From: Bacillota bacterium
GTDB taxonomy: Bacteria; Bacillota; Desulfotomaculia; Desulfotomaculales; Desulfallaceae
DNA: 64,000 nucleotides
NCBI GenBank assembly: GCA_023439185.1
Contig: JAEXOR010000028.1
Span: forward strand, 1 to 64,000
Reading direction: 5' to 3'
The first letter of the stretch is position 1. Each line of letters opens with the position of its first letter. Below, one piece after another: positions 57,656 through 64,000 of this stretch. Position numbers and translations under genes: made by a program. Below the pieces are notes generated by a model. It did no database searches and was not told the DNA's origin. It saw nothing but the letters and a program-made list of their open reading frames with translations.

Positions 57656-57786
57656 TAGGTGCGCTCCCTTGCGGGCGTCCGAGAGACATATGCACTGCCC
57701 CCGGGTGCCCGTAAGGGGCGCCCCTACATGTACCAGCGAAGGGATGCAGCCAAAGAAACCGTCCCCTTGTGTCCACGCCATAGGAA

Positions 57787-58491
<705 letters not shown>

Positions 58492-58492
58492 G

Positions 58493-59257
58493 CTACACCA
58501 CTTCCTTTCCCAGGTAGGCGGTAATGACGTCGGGATTTTTCTGCACCTCGGCGGGGGTACCGTCGGCAATTTTGCGGCCATAGTCCAAAACGGCTACCCG
58601 GTCGGAAATGCCCATGACAAATTTCATGTCATGTTCCACCAAAAAAACAGTCAGGCCCATGTCTCTGATGGTGGTTATTTTTTCCACCAAAACGCTCTTT
58701 TCCATGGGGTTCATTCCCGCCGCCGGTTCGTCCAGGAGCAGCAGTTCCGGGTCCGAGGCCATGGCCCGCGCAATTTCGAGCCGTCGCTGTTCACCATAGG
58801 GCAGGTTTTTGGCGAATTCATCTTTTTTATGGTCCAGGCCCATCAACTCCAGGCAGGCAAGTGCTTTTTGTTCGATGGCTTTTTCTTCATTCTTGACCGC
58901 GGGGGTACGCAGCAGCGCGCCAAATAACCCGGCCATGCTGCGGCTGTGCCTGCCCACCTTCACGTTATCCAGCACGGGCAATTCGGGGAACAGCCTGATG
59001 TTCTGAAAAGTACGGGCAATACCCAGTTTATTAATCTTGAAAGGCTTTTGACCCTCTATTCTTTGTCCTTTATAGGTAATGGTGCCCGCAGTGGGCGGAT
59101 AGATACCGGTTACCAGGTTGAATACGGTGCTTTTCCCGGCGCCGTTGGGGCCGATGAGGGACAATATTTCGCCCTTTTCAATGACCAGGTCTACATTGTC
59201 TACAGCGATTAATCCGCCAAACCTGATGCTGACTTCGTTAAGTTCCAGTAAAGGCAA
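58493..59257 (-). CDS. livG: Branched-chain amino acid ABC transporter ATPase LivG
   Basis: The 254-residue ABC ATPase shows GPNGAGKSTVFNLVTG, the LivG insert GIARTFQNIRLFPELPVLDNVKVG, signature LPYGEQRRLEIARAM and LLLDEPAAGMNP. The start is TTG 59257, 8 nt after GGGGGG; further upstream ATG codons lie in livM and lack a site. The gene partly overlaps nothing else. Confidence 0.94.
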   Translation of the reverse strand: MPLLELNEVSIRFGGLIAVDNVDLVIEKGEILSLIGPNGAGKSTVFNLVTGIYPPTAGTITYKGQRIEGQKPFKINKLGIARTFQNIRLFPELPVLDNVKVGRHSRSMAGLFGALLRTPAVKNEEKAIEQKALACLELMGLDHKKDEFAKNLPYGEQRRLEIARAMASDPELLLLDEPAAGMNPMEKSVLVEKITTIRDMGLTVFLVEHDMKFVMGISDRVAVLDYGRKIADGTPAEVQKNPDVITAYLGKEVV

Positions 59258-59261
59258 TGTC

Positions 59262-60194
59262 TTAACCCCCCGTTCCCTTTTGTCCGGGCGGCTTGTCATC
59301 CGTTTTGTTGCGCGGTTTGAGCCACCCAACACTGCGTTTGGCCAGTGTATTAAAGCTAACGCCGCCCATTAGCCCGTGGGGTCTAAATACCATCATAGTT
59401 ACCAACAAGGCTCCGTACAGTATCATCCGGTACTCGGAGGAGAAACGCAATATTTCCGGAATGGAGGTTAACACGGCTGCGCCCAGTATAGTGCCCGGAA
59501 TGCTGCCCAGGCCGCCGAGTACGACCATGTTCAAAATTTCGATTGATCTGAGAAAACCAAAGTCCCGGGGCTGCAATACCATAATTTTATGCGCCCACAG
59601 GGCTCCGCCGATACCGGCAATGAAACAGCCGAAGCTGAACATTTGCAGTTTGTATTTGGTGGCATTGACACCGTTGCATTCGGCGGCTATTTCGTTTTCC
59701 CTGATGGCTACCAGTGCCCGGCCGAACCGGGAATTCTCCACTCTAACCATGGATATGATTACTATGATCACGATGATCAAAGTTATTGTCAAAGTTGTTT
59801 TGGGCGGGATGCCCGCTATGCCCATGGCGCCGCCCACGGCGGGTATATTAAGTAATACCGATTTTAAAATTTCTCCAAAACCCAGCGTACAGATGGCCAG
59901 GTAGTCGCCGGTTAAACGCAGGGTGGGGTATCCGATGACAAACCCGAAAACTGCCGCCAAAGCCCCTCCGGACAGTATCGCGACAAAGAACGGCAGGCCT
60001 AATTTCAACGTAATCATGGCCGAGGTATAAGCGCCGATGCACATATAAGCGGCATGGCCCAGGTTAAGTTGCCCCGTTACACCGGTAATCAGGTTCAAAC
60101 CCAGCGCCATGATGATGTAAATGCCGACAGTAATCAGGATTGATTCATAATAAGGTGGGATTATCCCGTCAATAAAGCCCAATTTGCCAGCCAC
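59262..60194 (-). CDS. livM: Branched-chain amino acid ABC transporter permease LivM
   Basis: The 310-residue membrane protein has about nine membrane segments and the LivM patterns GHAAYMCIGAYTSAMI, YPTLRLTGDYLAICTLGFGEI and the cytoplasmic EAA-like loop NSRFGRALVAIRENEIAAECNGVN. It starts with GTG directly after the livH stop. The C-terminal tail is basic. Confidence 0.95.
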   Translation of the reverse strand: MAGKLGFIDGIIPPYYESILITVGIYIIMALGLNLITGVTGQLNLGHAAYMCIGAYTSAMITLKLGLPFFVAILSGGALAAVFGFVIGYPTLRLTGDYLAICTLGFGEILKSVLLNIPAVGGAMGIAGIPPKTTLTITLIIVIIVIISMVRVENSRFGRALVAIRENEIAAECNGVNATKYKLQMFSFGCFIAGIGGALWAHKIMVLQPRDFGFLRSIEILNMVVLGGLGSIPGTILGAAVLTSIPEILRFSSEYRMILYGALLVTMMVFRPHGLMGGVSFNTLAKRSVGWLKPRNKTDDKPPGQKGTGG

Positions 60195-61091
60195 CTACAC
60201 TTTCTTTTGGATTTGCGTGCCGAATAATCCCGTAGGTTTAATTAACAGCACCAGGATCAGGATACCGAATGCGATGGCGTCCCGGTAAGAGGACAGTCCC
60301 ACAGCCACAGCCAGCATCTCACCTATACCCAGCAACAGGCCTCCGAACATCGCTCCGGGGATGCTGCCGATTCCGCCCAGCACCGCGGCGGTGAAAGCCT
60401 TCAGGCCAACCATGAACCCCATGTTGTACTTGACCACGCCGAAATAAATCCCCACCAGCACCCCGCCGGCGGCTGCCAGCGATGAACCGATGGCAAAAGT
60501 GTAGGAAATGATTCTGTTTACATTGATACCCATCAGGGCCGCGGTATCGTAATCCTGGGAAGTTGCCCGCATGGCTTTGCCGATCTTGCTTTTTTTAATA
60601 AAATACTGCAGACCGATCATTAACAAGGCCGAGGTTACGATGGTCAGGATTTGCAGGTTGGTAATCTGGGCGCCGGCAATTAATTCGTAAGTTTGGATCT
60701 TGAACAAAATTTGCTCGGTGGGTGGAAAAGAGGTGGGTTTGGCCCCGAAAATCAAGTTTGCCAGGTTGGAAAGAAATATAGATACGCCGATGGCACTAAT
60801 CAGAGCGGCCAGGCGGGTGGAGCGTCGCAGTGGCCTGTAAGCAACCCTTTCAATGATGATCCCCATGATCATGCAAAAAAGCATGGCGCCTAAAAATGCG
60901 ATGATGATGTGCACTTGAAATACAGTGACCAAAATCAGCCCCACAAAGGCGCCGGCCATAAAAATATCGCCGTGGGCGAAGTTAATTAGTAAGATGATGC
61001 CGTATACCATGGTATAACCCAGTGCGATCAGTGCGTAAGTGGACCCCAGAGCTATTCCGTTGATGAGCTGCACAATCAGGTTGCTGAGCAT
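60195..61091 (-). CDS. livH: Branched-chain amino acid ABC transporter permease LivH
   Basis: The 298-residue membrane protein begins MLSNLIVQLINGIALGSTYALIALGYTMVYGIILLINFAHGDIFMAGA, the LivH signature, and has the loop SKIGKAMRATSQDYDTAALMGINVNRI. RBS AGGAGGACACT. Partner of LivM in the permease. Confidence 0.95.
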   Translation of the reverse strand: MLSNLIVQLINGIALGSTYALIALGYTMVYGIILLINFAHGDIFMAGAFVGLILVTVFQVHIIIAFLGAMLFCMIMGIIIERVAYRPLRRSTRLAALISAIGVSIFLSNLANLIFGAKPTSFPPTEQILFKIQTYELIAGAQITNLQILTIVTSALLMIGLQYFIKKSKIGKAMRATSQDYDTAALMGINVNRIISYTFAIGSSLAAAGGVLVGIYFGVVKYNMGFMVGLKAFTAAVLGGIGSIPGAMFGGLLLGIGEMLAVAVGLSSYRDAIAFGILILVLLIKPTGLFGTQIQKKV

Positions 61092-61110
61092 AGTGTCCTC
61101 CTTTAAATCA

Positions 61111-61150
61111 TATACAAGGGGCCTGCCGCCCCGCGGCGGGCCCCTGTATA
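61111..61150 (-). terminator. Large GC-rich stem-loop between livK and livH
   Basis: TATACAGGGGCC-C-GCCGC... pairs with ...GGGC-A-GGCCCCTTGTATA, a 17-bp interrupted stem, 15 bp after livK and followed by ATGATTTAAAGGAGG of livH. There is no long T-run. It may attenuate transcription or protect the 3' end of livK mRNA, giving more binding protein than permease. Confidence 0.6.
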
Positions 61151-61165
61151 TTGTTCAAACATCAA

Positions 61166-62353
61166 TTACATTTCTACCGGCACTTTTTTCAGCAGGGTCC
61201 ACTTCTGGTCTTTAACTTGCAACAGGTAAACGGGGCTCTTGATGGGTTCGCGGTTTTCACGGAAAGTCGTTACACCCGAGACACCCGGGAAATCCTTGGT
61301 TTGGGCCAGTGCGCTTACATATTCACTGGGAACGATGCTGCCCGCCTCTTCCATGGCGGCGGCGATGATTTTCACCGCGTCATAGCCCTGGGCGTGGAAC
61401 AGGTCGGCCTCCACGTTGTGTTTTGCTTTCAGGTCTTCGATGAACTTGGCGGTTTCCGCTGTGGGCTGCTCGGGGGAGAAGCCGCAGTAGGAAACGCTGC
61501 CTTCAACGGCGTCGCCGCCCAGTTCCCAGAAGGTGGGGGATTGCAGGCCGTCGCCGCCAACCATGACGATGTCGGACATGCCTTGCTTACGCGCTTCTTT
61601 CATTAGCAGGCCGCCCTCGGTGTAGTAACCGGAGTAAACAATAACTTCGGGGTTCTTATTCTTGATGTTGCTGATCTGGCCGCTGAAGTCGGTGTCGCCT
61701 TCCTGCAGGTTTTCCTCGGCTACTATTTCGCCGCCCTTTTCCAGGATGGCTTCTTTAAAAATTTTGCTCAGGCCCACACTGAAGTCGCTGTTTACGGCGG
61801 TAATTAAAGCTACCTTATTAAAGCCCAGCTCGTTAATCATGTAATCAATCGTGGCGGGACCGCCCACGGTGTCAAGCAGCGTGTTGCGGAACACGTAGGG
61901 GCCGATTTCCACGACTTCCAAACCGGTGGCGCCGGCAGAAATCTGTACTACTTCCGCGCCGTTGGATATGGGAGCGGTAGCCTTGGTGATGCCGGTGGTG
62001 GGATCGCCGACGATGGCGGATACTTTATCCTGGTTGATGTACTTCTGTACGATGTTGGCGGCTTCAGCCTTGTCGTAACGGTGGTCGGCTTCCACGATTT
62101 GCACTTGTTTGCCCAGGACGCCGCCGGCCGCGTTAAGTTCTTCGGCGGCCATTTTCATACCCATGAGGGTGTTCTGGCCGTACGAAGCGGTATCACCGGT
62201 CAGGTCGCCCAGAAAACCGATTTTTACTACATCGGCATCGGCTCCGCCGCCTTCGCCTTGCTCAGTGGTTTGTCCGCCGCCGCCACAGCCGGCGGCCAGC
62301 ACGGCGATGAGGATAAAGGACACCAGTAACAACAGATTTTTGGTTTTAAACAT
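61166..62353 (-). CDS. livK: Branched-chain amino acid ABC transporter substrate-binding lipoprotein LivK
   Basis: The 395-residue lipoprotein has a signal peptide with lipobox LAAGC (C23), then a Leu/Ile/Val-binding protein fold (VVKIGFLGDLTGDTASYGQNTLMGMKMAAEELNAAGGVLGKQVQIVEADH). It is exported and anchored to the membrane surface. Gene order livK-livH-livM-livG-livF is standard. RBS GGAGGTAGGCTA. Confidence 0.93.
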   Translation of the reverse strand: MFKTKNLLLLVSFILIAVLAAGCGGGGQTTEQGEGGGADADVVKIGFLGDLTGDTASYGQNTLMGMKMAAEELNAAGGVLGKQVQIVEADHRYDKAEAANIVQKYINQDKVSAIVGDPTTGITKATAPISNGAEVVQISAGATGLEVVEIGPYVFRNTLLDTVGGPATIDYMINELGFNKVALITAVNSDFSVGLSKIFKEAILEKGGEIVAEENLQEGDTDFSGQISNIKNKNPEVIVYSGYYTEGGLLMKEARKQGMSDIVMVGGDGLQSPTFWELGGDAVEGSVSYCGFSPEQPTAETAKFIEDLKAKHNVEADLFHAQGYDAVKIIAAAMEEAGSIVPSEYVSALAQTKDFPGVSGVTTFRENREPIKSPVYLLQVKDQKWTLLKKVPVEM

Positions 62354-62937
62354 TAGCCTACCTCCTACTTATAATTAAAATTGTATTGTCTTACACCGGT
62401 ATAATATCGGTTTTTTGCGCATAACCACCATGAGTTATATGTCTAATGGTCCGGACTAATGCGTTAACCAGTCAAACCGTATGTAAACCGGCGTATTTTC
62501 CGTTTCCGGCTGATTCCCCCCCTTCGTTATGTATAGTTTAAATTTAATTTTACGCTTAATTTTTCATGCGGCGGCATAAAAAACCTGTTCCGCGCAGGAA
62601 TCCTCCACAGACAAATATATTATTTCGCAAAAAAAATGAATTTTCCTGCAGATGAGCTGCCGGCGAAAATAAATTAATTTGCCTGGTATTGCAACAATTT
62701 GCTCAACAGTTTGCTAATTTAGAATCATAACAGACATTAAAGCCGGTTTGCAATAGCGTAACTTATAATACACCATTGCAAGCCGGCTCCTTTGCCTTAA
62801 TTTGCCTTTAATAAAACGCAATTGTCGAATAATGTCGTATATGCCTGTTCCGGGTAATTATAAAATAATTTTAGCCGTTAGACAATACCGGGCCAAGAAA
62901 AAAAAATTAACAGGTTATACCAGGTCAAGTAGTGGAG
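62354..62937. other. Intergenic stretch upstream of livK
   Basis: No gene was found. A long imperfect inverted repeat (arms AGCCGGTTTGCAAT/ATTGCAAGCCGGCT, one mismatch, 20-nt spacer) lies at 62741-62788 and may terminate the methyltransferase transcript. Another pair, GCAGGAA (62593-62599) and TTCCTGC (62643-62649), flanks an AT-rich 43-bp segment. A CGATATTATACC -10-like element lies at about 62399-62410; the liv promoter is otherwise not clear. Confidence 0.5.
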
Positions 62938-63684
62938 TTACCGGGGTTTTTGGGCTACGTAAAAGTGGCGGACGCTGCCGTCGTCCGCGGGATTGTGACT
63001 AAAGGCATTAAAGCTGCCCAGGATGTGAAATCCGGCTGCCGATAACTTTAATGCAATCTCCGTTTGGTGATAAGCCTTTTCCCGGTGTGTCTCGGTAAAT
63101 TTATGGTACACGTCGCCGTCACGGACGAAAGCGGTTAATTTGATGGTCCAGATTTCGCTTTCCCGCTCATACCCGGATTGCCAAATCAGGGTCAGGTCTT
63201 CTTCCTCCAACACCATGGGACCGGTATCGGACCCCGACAGCCAGGTGACCCGGTTCAGGTCGAAAATGAAGGCGCCGCCCGGGCGCAGGTTGTCATAGAC
63301 TCCCTTAAAGGTCTGACTGATTTCTTTAATATCCGGCAGGTAGTTCAGTCCGTCGTGAAAGCAGGTAATCAGGTCTGCCTGAGCGGGCAGGGCAAGCGCG
63401 CGCATGTCCTGTTCGATAAAAGCAACGTCCAGGTTCTGAGCCTTGGCCTTCAACCGGGCCAGGGCCAGCATCTCTCCGGAGATGTCCACCCCTGTTGTTT
63501 TATAACCGCGGCGGGCAAATGGGAACGCGGTATTCCCTGTTCCGCAGGCAATGTCGCAGACGCTTGCCGCTTCTAATCCGAAGCGGCCCAGCAGTGCTTC
63601 AATATAATCAATCCAGCCTTCGAAATCTACCCCGGCCACCAGGTAATCATATATCCGGGCCAGCCCGCTGTACTCTTTGGTCAT
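62938..63684 (-). CDS. Class I SAM-dependent methyltransferase
   Basis: The 248-residue enzyme has motif I VCDIACGTGNTAFPFA (about 42-57), the acidic end of strand 2 (GVDISGEMLALA) and LITCFHDGLNYL. This is the MerR-adjacent/ubiE-like group with no clear substrate. The ATG lacks an obvious strong site. It lies 109 bp after adk, same strand. Confidence 0.85.
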   Translation of the reverse strand: MTKEYSGLARIYDYLVAGVDFEGWIDYIEALLGRFGLEAASVCDIACGTGNTAFPFARRGYKTTGVDISGEMLALARLKAKAQNLDVAFIEQDMRALALPAQADLITCFHDGLNYLPDIKEISQTFKGVYDNLRPGGAFIFDLNRVTWLSGSDTGPMVLEEEDLTLIWQSGYERESEIWTIKLTAFVRDGDVYHKFTETHREKAYHQTEIALKLSAAGFHILGSFNAFSHNPADDGSVRHFYVAQKPR

Positions 63685-63740
63685 TTCACATCACACCCGC
63701 GTTAAATAGGATGTTGTCGTGCTCCTTTTCGAACATGCGC

Positions 63741-63777
63741 TTAAAAGCCCCCGGTGACCTGACCGGCCACCAGGGGC
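63741..63777 (-). terminator. Terminator after adk
   Basis: AGCCCC-T-GGTG... pairs with ...CACC-GGGGGCT (63746-63777) and is followed by TTTTAAG on the minus strand, 15 bp after the adk stop. Confidence 0.75.
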
Positions 63778-63792
63778 TCCTGGTAAGTGAGC

Positions 63793-64000
63793 TTATTTCT
63801 TCAGCGCGGCGAGAATGTCCGCCAGCACATTTTTGATTTCCTGGTCGCCGTTAATATTAAACAGCAGCCCTTGCCCGCTGTAATAATCGATTAAAGGCTG
63901 GGTTTGTGCTTCATAAACGTCCAGGCGGTTACCCACGGCCGTTTCGTTGTCGTCGCTGCGCTGGTAAAGCTCCCCGCCGCAGCTGTTGCACTTGCCTTCC
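63793..64000 (-). CDS. adk: Adenylate kinase, 3' part only
   Basis: The window holds the last 69 codons. CNSCGGELYQRSDDNE is the second half of the zinc-binding LID of Gram-positive adenylate kinase, followed by RLDVYEAQTQPLIDYYSGQGLLFNINGDQEIKNVLADIL. Adk interconverts ATP, ADP and AMP. The gene runs off the right edge; the upstream part is not in the window. Confidence 0.93.
   Translation of the reverse strand, partial: EGKCNSCGGELYQRSDDNETAVGNRLDVYEAQTQPLIDYYSGQGLLFNINGDQEIKNVLADILAALKK

Noticed and set aside
62583..62640. Tiny minus-strand frame after GTGGAGG upstream of livK
   Set aside because: The ATG is 25 nt from the site and the frame has only 16 codons.

Overview
The window reads as a chromosomal segment of an anaerobic, spore-forming, peritrichously motile low-to-mid-GC Firmicute, most likely a Clostridia of the Peptococcaceae type (Desulfotomaculum/Pelotomaculum-like). 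This is inferred from Gram-positive-style flagellar gene order, CsrA/FliW control, SpoVB and a SpoVM-like peptide, a DUF1540 protein, a zinc-LID adenylate kinase, a MeaB chaperone, and strong GGAGG ribosome binding sites with frequent GTG/TTG starts. No species call is possible from the sequence alone.

Positions 1-12.6 kb: the early flagellar operon on the minus strand, in transcription order flgB-flgC-fliE-fliF-fliG-fliH-fliI-fliJ-fliK-flgD-(TIGR02530 protein)-short hook/rod protein-long hook protein, continuing past the left edge. It is driven by a near-consensus sigma-A promoter and a 290-nt leader holding a class-I cyclic-di-GMP (GEMM) riboswitch followed by a terminator hairpin. Positions 12.65-16.2 kb: flaG, a FliT-like chaperone gene, fliS and fliD, from a sigma-28 promoter.

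Positions 16.3-22.9 kb: an accessory island that interrupts the flagellar locus. It holds an MntA/HepT toxin-antitoxin pair, a Uma2-family nuclease, hicAB, radC, a tyrosine recombinase with repeated sites in front of it, and an IS110-family element with a long structured leader that is a candidate bridge RNA.

Positions 23.0-39.0 kb: late flagellar and chemotaxis genes, minus strand. First come yjfB, two unrecognised small genes, fliB (flagellin lysine methylase) and a 575-residue flagellin. Next is the operon flgM-orf116-flgN-flgK-flgL-fliW-csrA, and then fapA-motB-motA-cheW-cheA-cheB. I can read sigma-28-type promoters before fliD, flagellin, flgM and fapA, and a weak one before yjfB. The likely logic is that c-di-GMP gates the early operon, FlgM/sigma-28 gate the late genes, and FliW/CsrA gate flagellin translation.

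Positions 39.0-64 kb: mostly ordinary housekeeping genes. They include a DUF1540 microprotein, comB, a cNMP/CBS/DUF294 protein, tRNA-Val(CAC), an EF-G paralogue, spoVB, surE, a DUF4264 protein, folE, a TPR protein, several very small genes (including a 21-codon SpoVM-like peptide), an exonuclease-DinG helicase, a metallo-beta-lactamase-fold hydrolase, meaB, trxB, the livKHMGF branched-chain amino acid transporter operon, a methyltransferase and the 3' end of adk. All calls come from reading the sequence; no database search was run.
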